DNA of 64,000 bases from Delphinapterus leucas (Eukaryota; Chordata; Mammalia; Artiodactyla; Monodontidae): NCBI RefSeq assembly GCF_002288925.2, contig NW_022098031.1, positions 2,897,117 to 2,961,116 on the forward strand. Reading direction: 5' to 3'. This document shows positions 46,252 through 59,110 of the stretch, piece by piece. The translations under genes were made by a program, and so were the position numbers. The notes beneath the pieces were generated by a model. That model did not search any database. It saw only the letters and a program-made list of their open reading frames with translations, and was not told where the DNA came from. Numbering within the stretch: the first letter of the stretch is position 1; every line of letters starts with the position of its first letter.

Positions 46252-46620
46252 TACCTTGGGCATTTGAAATTCATATTTTTTAGATTGCTTTTGGGATAAA
46301 GGACGAGCAGACTTCATAGCTGCATGTTGGAAGGAAATTCCAATCTGGCCCAAGTCTTCGCAAACAATCAGCTTCACAGTGTTTTTAGATAAACTCAAAT
46401 GAATGGACGTGGTATGAACATCTCCTCCTCCAATTGTATTCAAAATTGTTGCTTTAGAATTTCTCTTCAAAAATACAAATAGTAAGAAAACGATTATTAA
46501 GACATCTTGGTAAATGACAGTCTTCTGAATATGCCCTAGAATAAGTATATCTTCTAATGTAAAAGGAAAGATGATTTGAGGTAGGAAATAATGTTTACTG
46601 GGAAAGAAGAAACTTGTCTA
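46252..46620 (-). other. Unassigned open, exon-like segment (minus strand)
   Basis: Reading the minus strand, a frame stays open for about 122 codons from after a TAG (46618-46620) to a TAA (46249-46251). The last ~70 codons look like an ordinary protein rather than repeat translation: AATILN-type start (KATILNTIGGGDVHTTSIHL), SLSKNTVKLIVCEDLGQIGI and SARPLSQKQSKKYEFQMPK. The frame stops immediately after AAG|GTATAAC, a plausible 5' splice site at 46254, and several AGs after pyrimidine-rich sequence (for example AG at 46466-46465) could serve as acceptor, giving a 210-nt in-frame exon. An upstream hydrophobic run (VLIIVFLLFVFL) may be intronic sequence. I do not recognise the protein. It may be a retrocopy fragment, an unannotated exon or chance. 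Confidence 0.35.
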
Positions 46621-46643
46621 TTTTCCTGCTTAATGCGCCACTG

Positions 46644-46848
46644 TTTTTTTTTTTTTGCGGTACGCGGGCCTCTCACTGTTGTGGCTTCTCCCGTTGCAGA
46701 GCACAGGCTCCGGACGCGCAGGCTCAGCGGCCATGGTTCACGGGCCCAGCCGCTCGGCGGCATGTGGGATCTTCCTGGACCGGGGCACGAACCCACGTCC
46801 CCTGCATCGGCAGGCGGACTCTCAACCACTGCGCCACCAGGGAAGCCC
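46644..46848 (-). mobile_element. CHR-type tRNA-derived SINE (-)
   Basis: Full-length copy. The 15-bp flanks TGCGCCACTGTTTTT (46634-46648) and TGTGCCACTGTTTTT (46849-46863) match at 14 of 15 positions. It lies immediately upstream (minus-strand sense) of the anonymous open frame at 46252-46620. Confidence 0.95.
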
Positions 46849-48617
46849 TGTGCCACTGTTTTTGATGTTTGTTTGTGTTAGTCTCTAGAGTCCCTGTGTT
46901 TTGTCAAACTGACACAGAGAGCATATGGCCTCTGGCCCCTACAGCTTGCTTTTCCAGTGCTCTGCAAATCTTTATACTACAGTGATGTGTGTTTTATTTC
47001 CAAACATTTAATATTTGGATTTGTTGTATTACTTCCATCACAACTTCATATACCATGAGATTTAATGGTACTTTCGATTTCCTAATCAAAGCTTAAAATG
47101 CCTCCTCTGTTCTTTTATTCCATTCTTGATTTATGAGCGCCTTCTAAATTCCAGGCTCCATACTAATTGCTGTTATAAAATAAAGAAAAATGAGATTGTG
47201 TCCTCAGTAAGCAAATAGGATGCAGAAAAATATAGATGGGTAAATATCTATAACTGAGAACCTGAATTTTAGCTTATTTTTAGTCAATGACAGAAAATTA
47301 AGAATGCGTTATGGAAAATCTACCCCTGAATTTGTTCCCAAAACAGGCAGTCACAGATGTAGCCACAGAAACTTGAAAATGTTACTTAATGAATCATATT
47401 CATTGTTTATAAAATAATTTCTACTTTCATTTATTCATTCATGCTCCAAGGATTTGCTAGGTGCTTATTCAGTCTATGAAGATGAAAGGAACAAAATCCA
47501 GCCCCCTAGGATTTGACCAAATGGAAATTATTGTGGGAAGTAAACATGACTTGGCAAGTTTCTCTGGGGGATTTGACCCACCAACCAGATAATACTTAAT
47601 CAATATATGAAAGCCAAATACATACCTTACTCTGCACTATGCAACAGGGAGACATAAAATGTCTGCATCGCCTTACTACGGAATAGCCTTAGAACTTGGT
47701 TTAAGGCCCAAGTGAATATGGATGAAACAGTTGAGAAAATAATACTTTCAAAGGTTAAAATGAGTTCTTTTTCCTGGCATTAGAAAAATATTACCATACC
47801 AAGCATGAGCACATCTTTAAAGATGTATTTATCTTATACACTGTAACACTCCCTCGATATAAGCCAAGTACTTCAGATGGGGCTGACCACTCCCCGCTCC
47901 CTCGACTCCCAATTTTCACAGGTACCAATGTGAAATGTTACTTAAAATATCCTTGAACTTGAATGTGAACTTCGCATGAATTCAAGAAATTCTGCAAGAA
48001 TCTGGGCTGTATGGAAGCTGTGCCCTGCATTACTATATCCCCAGCTCCCCAGCACTTTGTATATATTAGGTTTGGATATTTGCTGGAATAATAATGAATG
48101 AATGTCACAGGCTGAAAAATATCAGGAAAATTAAATAAGCATTTTCCTTCTTACCCTTATGATTGCTCTTTAACTCACAGTGAGTGAGTGCTATTTGGAT
48201 AATGAACTGAGCATGATAGTGATTCTTCGTATTTTGTCCAGACTTTAAAATGAAAACTCACAAAGGAAGAAAAGGAGGAACAATAAGAAATGTAGCCAAA
48301 GAACAGATGAATTACTTGCTAGACCCTGATTAAAACACTGTTTTCACATAACATTTACCTTGAGTTAAGTTTCTGATCTGTTGAACGAGCTGAGTAATGA
48401 GGATTTATCATAGGATTATTTCCTGAATCACTAATTTTCAACAATTTTAAAACTGTCAACATTAATCAAAGAACAATGCATTTTAGCAAGAAAGGGCCAA
48501 TAGTGCACCTCCAAAGAATCGATTATAATCCTCTCCTAAAACCAACTTTGTTTACAAAGCTAAGGTTATTATTAAATGTTACATCTTCAAATGAGCTTTC
48601 AAATGTCAAAACACTGG

Positions 48618-50686
48618 AGAGACCTTCAAGATGGCGGAAGAGTAAGACATGGAGATCACCTTCCTCCCCACAAATACATCAGAACTACGTCTACATGTGG
48701 AACAACTCTTACAGAACACCTACTGAACGGTGGCAGAAGACCTCAGACCAAAGGCAAGAAACTCCCCACATACCTGGGTAGGGCAAAAGAAAAAAGAAAA
48801 AACAGAGACAAAAGAATAGGGATGGGACCTGCCCTTCTGGGAGGGAGCTGTGAAGGAGGAAAGGTTTCCACACACTAGGAAGCCCCTTCACTGGAGGAGA
48901 CGGGGGGTGGGATGGGGGGAGCTTTGGAGCCACGGAGGAGAGCGCAGCAACAGGGGTGCAGAGGGCAAAGCGGAGAGACTCCTGCACAGAGGATCCGTGC
49001 GACCAGCACTCACCAGCTCGAGAGGCTTGTCTGCTCACCCGCCAGGGCGGGCGGGGGCTGGGAGCTGAGGCTCGGGCTTCGGTTGGATCTCAGGGAGAGG
49101 ACTGGGGTTGGCTGTGTGAACACAGCCTGCAGGGGGTTAGTGCACCACGGCTAGCCAGGAGGGAGTCCGGGAAAATGTCTGGACCTGCCTAAGAGGCAAG
49201 AGACCATTGTTTCGGGGTGCGCAAGGAGAGGAGATTCAGAGCACCACCTAAATGAGCTCCAGAGACAGGTGTGAGCCACGGCTATCAGCGTGGACACCAG
49301 AGACAGGCATGAGATGCTAAGGCTGCTACTGCAGCCACCAAGAAGCCTGAGAGCAAGCACAGGACACTCTCCACACCTCCCCTCCCGGGAGCCTGTGCAG
49401 CCCGCCACTGCCAGGGTCCCGTGATCCAGGGACAACTACCCTGGGAGAACACACGGCGTGCCTCAGGTTGGTGCAACGTCACGCCGGCCTCTGCAGCCCC
49501 AGGCTTGCCCCGCATTCCGCACCCCTCCCTCCACCACCCCCCCACCATGGCCTGAGTGAGCCAGAGCCCCCGAATCAGCTGCTCCTTCAACCCCGTCCTG
49601 TCTGGGCGGGAACAGACGCCCTCAGGCAACCTACATGCAGAGGCAGGGCCAAATCCAAAGCTGAACCCCAGGAGCTGTGCCAACAAAGAAGACAAAGGGA
49701 AATCTCTCCCAGCAGCCTCAGGAACAGCAGATTAAACCTCCACAATCAACTTGATGTACCCTGCATCTGTGGAATACCTGAAGAGACAAATAATCATCCC
49801 AAACTGGAGGTGGTGGACGCTGGGAGCAGTGATATATATATAAAATTTTCCTTTTTCTCTTTTTGTGAATGTGTAAGTGTATGCTACTTTGTGTGATTCT
49901 GTCTGTATAGCTTTGCTTTTACCATTTGTCCTAGGGTTATGTCTGTCCGTTTTTTTTTGTTGTTTGTTTTAGTATAGTTTTTAGCGCTTGGTATCACTGG
50001 TGGATTTGTTTTTAGTTTGGTTGCTCTCTCTTTTTTTTCTTTTTTCATTACTTTAAAAATTTTTTATTTTTAATAATTATTTTTGATTTTAATAACTTAA
50101 TTTTATTTCTTCCTTCCTTCCTTCCCTCCCTCCCTCCCTCCTTCCTTCCTTCCTTTCTTTCTTTCTCTTTTTCTTCCTTTTCTTCTGAGCCATGTGGCTG
50201 ACATGGTCTTGGTACTCTGGCCATGCGTCAGTCCTGTGCCTCTGAGGTGGAAGAGCCAAGTTCAGGACATTGGTCCACCAGAGACCTCCCAGCTCCACTT
50301 AATACCAAATGGCAAAAGCTCTCCCAGAGATCTCCATCTCTATGCTAAGACCCAGCTCCACTCAATGACCAGCAAGCTACAGTGCTGGACACCCTATGCC
50401 AAACAACTAGCAAGACAGGAACACAACCCCACCCATTAGCAGAGAGGCTGGCTAAAATCATAATAAAGTCAGACACACCAAAAAACACCACCAGATGTGG
50501 TCCAGCCCACCAGAAACAGAAGATCCAGCCTCATCCACCAGAACACAGGCACTAGCCCCCTCCACGAGGAAGCCTACATACCCCACTGACCCAACCTTAC
50601 CCACTGTGGCAGACACCAAAAAAAAAGGGAACTAAGAACCAGCAGCCAGTGAAAAGGAGACCCCCAAACACAGTAAGTTGAGCAAA
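48618..50686 (+). promoter_or_regulatory. L1 5' UTR (internal promoter region)
   Basis: About 2 kb, G+C-rich and CpG-containing in its first 1.2 kb (48830-49700), then T-rich with a (TTCC)n tract (50107-50180). In L1 elements this region contains the internal RNA polymerase II promoter. The many overlapping open frames on both strands across 48700-49900 are artefacts of its G+C content. Confidence 0.8.
50107..50180 (+). repeat. Pyrimidine (TTCC/TCCC)n microsatellite inside the L1 5' UTR
   Basis: Tandem CTTCC, CTCCC and CTTT units in an uninterrupted pyrimidine run, ending in a TTCTTCCTTTTCTTC-type stretch. Likely length-polymorphic. Confidence 0.9.
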
Positions 50687-51574
50687 ATGGGAAGACAGAG
50701 AAATATGCAGTAGATGAAGGAGCAAGGTAAAAACCCACCAGACCAAACAAATGAAGAGGAAATAGGCAGTCTACCTGAAAAAGAATTCAGAGTAATGATA
50801 GTAAAGATGATCCAAATCTTGCAAGTAGAATGGAGAAAATACAAGAAATGTTTAACAAGGACCTAGAAGAACTAAAGAGCAAACAAACAATGATGAACAA
50901 CACAATAAATGATATTTAAAATTTTCTAGAAGGAATGAGTAGCAGAATAACTGATGCAGAAGGACGGATAAGTGACTTGGAAGATAAAATATTGGAAATA
51001 ACTACTGCAGAGCAGAATAAAGAAAAAAGAATGAAAAGAAATGAGGGCAGTCTCAGAGACCTCTGGGACAACATTAAATGCACCAACATTCAAATTATAG
51101 GGGTCCCAGCAGAAGATGACAAAAAGGGACTGAGAAAATATTTGAAGAGATTATAGTTGAAAACTTCCCTAATATGGGAAAGGAATTGGTGAATCAACTC
51201 CAGGAAGCACAGAGAGTCCCATACAGGATAAATCCAAGGAGAAACATGCCAAGACACATATTAATCAAACTATCAAAAACTAAATACACAGAACAAATAT
51301 TAAAAGCAGCAAGGGAAAAACAACAAATCACATAAAAGGGAATCTGCAAAAGGTTAACCGCTGATCTTTCAGCAGAAACTCTGCAAGCCAGAAGGGAGTG
51401 GCAGACATATTTAAAGTGATGAAAGGGAAAAACCTACAACCAAGATTACTCTACCCAGGAAGGATCTCATTCAGATTCGATGGAGAAATTAAAACCTTTA
51501 CAGACAAGCAAAAGCTAAGAGAATTCAGCACCACCAAACCAGCTTTACAGCAAATGCTAAAGGAACTTCTCTAG
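50687..51574 (+). pseudogene. L1 ORF1 (RNA-binding chaperone) relic
   Basis: Opens ATGGGAAGACAGAGAAATAT (MGRQRNMQ) and hits an in-frame TAG at codon 9. Further frame breaks follow. A readable segment at 50935-51156 has the coiled-coil-to-RRM transition (RISDLEDKILEITTAEQNKE, then NIQIIGVPAED, the usual RRM start). The frame would end with a KELL-stop at 51572-51574. ORF1p normally trimerises and coats L1 RNA; this copy cannot. Confidence 0.85.
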
Positions 51575-51632
51575 GCAGGAAACACAAGAGAAGGAAAAAA
51601 CCTACAATAACAAACCCAAATCAATTAAGAAA

Positions 51633-53822
51633 ATGGTAATAGGACCATACATATCGATAATTACCTTAAATGTAAATGGATTAAATGCTACAACCAAAAG
51701 ACACAGACTGGCTGAATGGATACAAAAACAAGAACTGCATATATGCTGTCTACAAGAGACCCACTTCAGACCTAGGGACACATACAGAGTGAAGGTGAGG
51801 GGATGGAAAAAGATATTCCATGCACATGGAAATCAAAAGAAAGCTGGAGTAGCAATTCTCATATCATGCAAAACAGACTTTAAAATGAAAACTATTACAA
51901 GAGACAGAGAAGGACACTACATAATGATCAAGCGATAAATCCAAGAAGAAGATATAACAATTGTAAACATTTATTCACCCAACATAGGAGCACCTAATAC
52001 ATAAGGCAAATGATAACAGCCATAAAAGGGGAAATTGACAGTAACACAATCATTGTAGGGGACTTTCACACCCCACTTTCACCAATGGACACATCATCCA
52101 AAATGAAAATAAATAAGGCAACACAAGCTTTAAATGACACATTAAACAAGATGGACTTAATTGATATTTACAGGACATTCCATCCAAAAATAACAGAATA
52201 CCCTTCCTTCTCAAGTGCTTATGGAACATTCTCCAGGATCGATCATTACTTGGGTCACAAATCAAGCCTTGGTAGATTTAAGAAAATTGAAATCGTATCA
52301 AGTATCTTTTTCTGACCCCTATGCTATGAGACTGGATATCAATTCCAGGAAAAAAAACTGTAAAAATACAAACACATGGAGGCTAAACAATATGCTACTA
52401 AATAACCAAGAGATCACTGAAGTCAAAGAGGAAATCAAAAAATACCTAGAAACAAATTGCAAGGAAAAAAAGATGACCCAAAACCTATGGGATGCAGCAA
52501 AAGCAGTTCTAAGAGGGAAGTTTATAGCAATATAATCCTACCTCAAGAAACAAGAAACATCTCAAATAAACAACCTAATCTTACACCTAAAGCAATTAGA
52601 AAAAGAAGAACAAAAAAACCCCAAAGTTAGCAGAAGGAAAGAAATCATAAAGATAAGAACAGAAATAAATGAAAAAGAAATGAAGGAAACAATAGCAAAG
52701 ATCAATAAAACTCAAAGCTGGTTCTTTGAGAAGATAAACAAAATTGATAAACCATTAGCCAGAATCATCAAGAAGAAAAGGGAGAAGACTCAAATCAATA
52801 GAATTAGAAATGAAGGAGGAGAAGTAACAACTGACACTGCAGAAATACAAAGGATCATGAGAGATTACTACAAGCAACTCTATGCCGCTAAAATGGACAA
52901 CCTGGAAGAAATGGACAAATTCTTAGAAAAGCACAACCTTCTGAGACTGAACCAGGAAGAAATAGAAAATATAAACCGACCAATCAGAAGCACTGAAATT
53001 TAGACTGTGATTAAAAATCTTCCAATAAACAAAAACCCAGGACCAGATGGCTTCACAGGCGAATTCTATCAAACATTTAGAGAAGAGCTAACACCTACCC
53101 TTCTCAAACTCTTCCAAAATATACCAGAGGGAGGAACACTCCCAGACTCATTCTCCGAGGCCACCATCACCCTGATACCAAAACCAGACAACGATGTCAC
53201 AAAGAAAGAAAACTATAGGGCAATATCACTAATGAACATAGATGCAAAAATCCTCAACAAAATACTAGCAAACAGAATCCAACAACACATTGAAAGGATC
53301 ATACACCGTGATCAAGTGGGGTTTATCCCAGGAATGCAAGGATTCTTCAATATACGCAAATCAATCAATGTGATAAACCATATTAACAAATTGAAGGAGA
53401 AAAAGCATATGATCATCTAATAGATGCAGAAAAAGCTTTTGACAAAATTCAACACGCATTTATGATAAAAACCCTCCAGAAAGTAGGCACAGAGGGAACT
53501 TACCTCAACATAATAAAGGCCGTATATGACAAACCCACAGCCAATATTGTTCTCAATGATGAAAAACTGAAAGCATTTCCACTAAGATCAAGAACAAGAC
53601 AAGGTTGCCCACTCTCACCACTATTATTCAACATAATTTTGGAAGTTTTAGCCACAGCAGTCAGAGAAGAAAAAGAAATAAAAGGAACCCAAATCAGAAA
53701 AGAAGTAGTAAAGCTGTCACTGTTTGCCGATGACATAATATTATACACAGAGAATCCTAAAGATGCTACCACAAAACTACTAGAGCTAATCAATGAATTT
53801 GGTAAAGTAGCAGGTTACAAAA
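51633..53822 (+). pseudogene. L1 ORF2 (endonuclease / reverse transcriptase) relic, truncated
   Basis: Starts ATGGTAATAGGACC; the endonuclease reads ISIITLNVNGLN and QETHFRPRD (catalytic Glu region), then stops after 102 codons. A frameshift follows, then IVGDFHTPLSP, where the usual DFN is DFH, and an IDHYLGHK box. The RT part has [21 protein letters not shown] and the catalytic FADD (53725-53736). Homology ends abruptly at AGYKM (about 53822) and jumps to the 3' UTR, losing the thumb and Cys-rich C-terminal region: about 730 of roughly 1,275 codons remain. Multiple stops and at least two frameshifts make it non-functional. Confidence 0.9.
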
Positions 53823-54107
53823 TGGAGAGGGGGAAGGGTAAGCTGGGACAAAGTGAGAGACTGGCATGGACTTATATATACTACCAAATGTAAAATAGAT
53901 AGCTAGTGGAAAGCAGCCGCTTAGCACAGGAAGATCAGCTCAGTGCTTTGTGACGACCTAGAGGGGTGGGATAGGGAGGGGGGGAGGGAGACGTAGGAGG
54001 GAGGAGATATGGGGACATATGTATATGTATAGATGATTCACTTTGTTATAAAGCAGAAACTAACACACCATTGTAAAATTATACTCCAATAAAGATGTTT
54101 AAAAAAA
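53823..54107 (+). mobile_element. L1 3' UTR, fused to truncated ORF2
   Basis: Typical artiodactyl/cetacean L1 tail: GGAGAGGGGGAAGGGTAAGC, a G-rich run (GGGAGGGGGGGAGGGAG, about 53969-53990), CATTGTAAAATTATACTCCA, then AATAAAG and an A-run. The polyguanine tract is a usual L1 3' UTR feature and could form a G-quadruplex. Confidence 0.85.
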
Positions 54108-57100
54108 GTCAAAACATCAGTAAGAATCAATAGGTATTATTTATATGATCTTTAACACTTCAAGCACATGACCTAAGTCGGGTCTCCTGAATTCGCTAGG
54201 TTAGTAATCCATTGTATTTCAAAAAGGCATTTTAAGATATAAACTGCACTCTTTTCAATTATATTATGCCATTTTACAATATAATAGTTACTTGAGTAAA
54301 AAGCTAAATTTGTATCTCTTTGGATATGTTCACACTTACACACACACACATGCCCACACAAAGCTCAGAAATGGCTCCAACTCTCTGCAAGATGCCATTC
54401 ATCTTTCACTTTTATTGTTAGAGTTTGGAAGTGAAAGCATGGACTCCATGCAGAGGGATTTTTCACATGTTTTTAACTTTTATCTTTGAAATCAATGGAT
54501 TTTAGAAATATGAAAGCAACTACTGTAGAACTGTCTTTATCACTTTAAAGATAGGTCATAGAGACTTGTATGGGGCGTCAACCATAGCAATTTCTGTTTT
54601 AGAGAAAATTTAAAAACATATGTGGAGGTAATTTTAAGAAGAACCTATAAAAGCAGTGCCTAGGGTTACTCTGTAATAAAGTCCACAATCTACTGACAAC
54701 AAAGGTCTATTTAATGTCAATGGTACCATGATCAGTGGGAAAATATTCCAAGAAGCTCACTCACCATATACTTTATATTATCTAACAGTTTGGAATCATT
54801 TAAGGCGCAATTCCTACAGTGAATTCTAACAGGCATCATCAGGCAATATGGTTAATGTTAGTAGCAGAGGCTTTAAATTCAGACAAGCTTAAACTAGAAT
54901 CTTGGATAAAATTTTTTAACACCTTTGAATTTTCCATAGCTTAGTATTATAACATCCACATTTATTTGCAGTAGTGGAACCAAAGAAGTATGGATATAGG
55001 AACACTTGCAATTTAATTCAACTTTCAAAATATTTTTTGGAGGGGCCTGAATACAGAGTATGTTAGTTATCGCTTGATGCGGGGGATGATGGAGATACAA
55101 GAGAAGGAGAAACCTATGTATGATTCTAATTTTGCAAAATGGTGATAGAGTTGAATTCATAAAATAAGTAAACAAAATCATATAAAAGTCAAGCAGTGCA
55201 GAGCAGAAGAAAGCTTAAGTCAGAGTTTGAGAAGGTGATGATACACTGAAACATTTGGGATCTGAAATTATTTTTGATTAGATGAGTCAGGTATAGTAGC
55301 TACGGAAGTATTGCCAGGTCGTATATATGTAGACTGGTGACCACAAGCATCAATCTACATGTGGTGAGGAGGCAGAAGGGAACCAACTTCCCATAAAACA
55401 CTGAGCATCTCTCATCATAACCCCAGAGTCCTAATTTCCACTGTTGACCCTGCCACTAATTAGTGCATTCAAATAGGATTAATATCTCAAAAGTCATTCA
55501 GAATGCTAAACCTAAAAGCCATTATCCAAGCTAATAAAGCAACTGAAATGAAGTTTACTTCATCTTAAAAATAAGGGAAGGAAATTAGAGAAAGGAAACC
55601 TCTGGAAAACCAAATGTAGTATATCTATGGAAAGGCTAAGTACTCTGGAGATTTATAGCTTATTTTTTGACAAATCAGAAACAACAGTTATGCCTATTTA
55701 ACCAAGGCAAAGTGCCTTGGTTGTTTTCATACGTTAAATAAAATGGAGTTTCTTAGGTGTGTTAACATGTTTATCTGAATATTTTATTAATAATTATGGC
55801 CTTCTCCATATGGTTTAGCATTTATCTCTTTCTCATTTGTTTCCCCTGTATTAGCTTTCTCTCTCCACTTGAATTAAATCTCAGAGGGAAGAAATCTGAG
55901 CTTATAAATAGGTGAATTCTATAAGGTTTGTTTTGTTTTGTTTTGAGGGGTATGGAGAAAGGGGTGGTGGGGGGCAGAGAATCAGCTGGTTGACTAAATC
56001 ATAAATTTAAATGATCAGACCTGCCACGTTTGCAAAGAGAGTGCAATGCACAAACATGCCTCTCATGCCAATTTCAAAATATATGAAGAGTAGAATCCAT
56101 TAATAATCTCAAATTCTAAGAGATCAACGTGCAGTTACTGACAATGAACTGCATAGTTTCTTATGAAAGGTCAGAAGTTAAAACTCTTAATCTAAATGCC
56201 AGTAAGAGATTTTGGGGGCTGTAATGTAATTTTTTTTTGGATCCCATCTTTGCTAGTACAACATGTCTGTCTTGGATCCACTCTGCAGTGATATGGGACA
56301 CATAGCCATCTTCCCACTCATGCTCTCAGATTCTGGGTGAGCCACCCCATCTTCAAATTCTCTGGGGACCACTGTAAAAGCAAGTAGTTGTTGCCTAAGA
56401 GAAGCAAGACCTAGAAAGTTGCAGTGGTTGAAAGAGCAGTAGCATTTACGTAGAGTTCTGGACAAAAGGATTTATTTTAGTTGCTTCCTGAGTTTCTCTC
56501 TTGAGAGGAAAACAAAAGGAGAAAGAAGTGGGATGAAGAACTTTTGATCTTCTCTTCTAGAGAGGACATTATTAGCATTGCCTGTAAGTTTATGTGACAG
56601 TGAATTTCAATAAAGCACTGAACTTCAAAAGTAAAAGTTGCCAAGCTAATTTGATCATTGGGTCTTCCCCCTTTGTTTGCCTAGTTGAGATAATATTGTT
56701 TGCAGTCATAATCCATTCACACATTCTATAATAATAGAATTTTACGATTTGTTGGAAAGGTGTTTGGAAAGAAAAGACAATGCTTGAATGAATTTTATAT
56801 TTTACCCTGTTATATTTTGTTGATAATATGCTACCTGTAGATTTATTTTTCTTCACATGCATTTCAGAATCACTATTTGATTTTAATGTATTTTATGTAT
56901 TACATGAACTATATAGCTGTGACAATAAAGATCAATTCTATCATAAGAAGCCTTACATGTTAAGTGAATAAGCAGCATATAAAATTGAATGAACCTTATA
57001 CATTATCATGTAGGTAAATAGAAATATGCATATGAAAAAAGATTAGAAAAGAAAAATGATAACATCAGTTGTGCTTAAACAAGAGGTGGGAATTTTTTCT

Positions 57101-58914
57101 ATTTAGCAAAAGTTCTCTATGACGTTACACTGCTTTTGCAATAAAAAATAATAGTTCATATTAATCATGTTCATCAATAAGTGAATATTCAAATTAATTT
57201 TCTATTAGGATTTCATCTGCAAAAGCAAGGAAAATAAATATAGCCTTAATTAAATATAAAGTCTCTGTAAGACTATAAAAATTAATTAGCTGAACATTTT
57301 GATTCTAAAATACTCATTGCATAATATACAGGGAAAACAGTCAAAAGAGGACAATTCATTTTAGAGGTTGTATTTTATAAACTATTATTTCTAGAAGCAG
57401 ACAGGAAGGTGCGACCTTATACTTCATGATAAGTCTACTTGACCATTGCTAGATTACTTAACCACCCACTAACATGGCTGTCATTAAATTGAAAAAAAAA
57501 AAAGTCAAACAACATAAAACTGCATGTTAAATCCCACCCAGGTCACAACCCCACCTTCTAAACACTCATTTCTTGGCTGTGCATTGCAGCTGGGAAGGGG
57601 AGGTCAGGGAGGTTATAGTGATAATGTACAGATACTTTTGGATTCCTTCTGAATGTACAACCTCCAAATGCATCTGCCCAATACAGGACAGAATACACAC
57701 GTGGATAGCAAGAGAACCTTTAATCCTCCCTGAGGCTGTTGATTTTCAGTTAAAAGTTTGATTTCTAGAATTAGATCATACACGTCGAGGTCTGTTACAA
57801 AACCAGCTCTCGTAGATTCATGTATCTTGGCAGCTTAGCAAAGAAATCCTCGATATCAGTGAGATCAACAGAACCATTTTTAGAAAATCACTGCCAGACC
57901 TGAAGCTAATTTCCTTTAATTCTGCAACATCTGTAAGCCTCATATGGGAGTCTGGGTTTTAATTAGCCCTGCAGTCTAAAAAATGGCTAGTGATGCTTAA
58001 AAAAAATAAACACCAAAAACCATTTCACAGGAAAACCGCAAGATAGTATAAAAGAGCAATATGGGCTACAGACTCTAGAATACATATTGTTTCACTGACA
58101 ACTGTTAACACTTCATAGTCAGTTAATTCAAAAAATGGGAAAAAGTGTTGGTGTCATAAAGAGAATCTTCTTCACTAAAGAGTATTTAATTTTTTTTACT
58201 AGTATGAAAGATGGCCAGTGAAGCCATGATAACCCCCAACACACAGATATATCTCAGTGGAAATCACATCTCAATGGAAAGAAATGATAATGCAGAACAA
58301 AATGTAAAGTGAATCTGGGCCACAAGTGGGCTGTAGAAATACTGACAGTAAAACAGATATATCTTTTCAAGTTTTTAATTTTAGCCAACTTTCAAGAGTT
58401 GTTTCATTTATTTCTTTGAGCTAAATTGAATAGTCCTTCAGCAATGTTTCATCCCTTCAAAATTCTTTCATTACCATGACTTCTTATGAAGCATAAAAAC
58501 TTAAGAAGCTGAACATAAATAGTACCGACACCATCCAAATAGCCTTTCAGAATGTCAATGTAATAAAAATATTGGTAGCAGTAAATATGCATGCTGTACA
58601 GCCACACTCTGACAAGGAGCAAGAAGTGAGCATTTGGTTGCAATTAATTTAAAAATAAATGTTATTACTCAAAGTGCGGCACACATATTATAATTGAATT
58701 TAACCTTATTTGCATTTTTCACATAATTGGATAATAATTCCAGCCATTCTTGTTAAGTTGTCAAAAGAAATATTAACACGAGTAAATAAAAAAACATATG
58801 CTTCAAGAAAAGACTTCGAGAAAAGCAAAGGTAAATAAAGCCAGAGTTAATGTTTTCTTTTTGTAATTTTGTTAACAGCATTACTATCACCAGTTCAATA
58901 TTTAAAACAAGCCA

Positions 58915-59110
58915 GGAGCTGTCTGAGCATTTGCAAGCAAAATCTCATTTAAGCTTCTCAACAATCCTATAACGTAAGTGTTATTGTCACTATTTTGCAG
59001 AGAGGGAAACAGGTTTAGGGAAGTGAAATAATTTGCCCAAACTGAAAGAGTTACAAAATGGCTGAGCGGTAAGGTAAAACTGTATCTTGGACTCCTGAGC
59101 TTATATTTTT
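58915..59110 (+). repeat. MIR SINE fragment
   Basis: GAGCATTTGCAAGC…TCCTATAACGTAAGTGTTATT…GAGGGAAACAGG…AATTTGCCCAAACTG…CTGAGC follows the MIR layout. Confidence 0.8.

Larger units (their letters stand above)
48618..54107 (+). mobile_element. L1 retrotransposon, nearly full-length, inactivated
   Basis: Begins with the L1 5' UTR (TTCAAGATGGCGGAAGAGTA), contains a CpG-rich 5' UTR, ORF1 and ORF2 relics and a 3' UTR with AATAAAG and a short A-run. About 5.5 kb, shorter than intact L1s because the 3' part of ORF2 is missing. Flanks with the shared core GTCAAAACA (48605-48613, 54108-54116; 12/13 over AAANGTCAAAACA) are a target-site duplication. It lies antisense to NAV3 inside the big intron. Confidence 0.93.

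Noticed and set aside
48709..49896. Many overlapping open frames on both strands in the CpG-rich 48.7-49.9 kb block
   Set aside because: This is the L1 5' UTR. High G+C lowers stop frequency, and no frame resembles a known protein.
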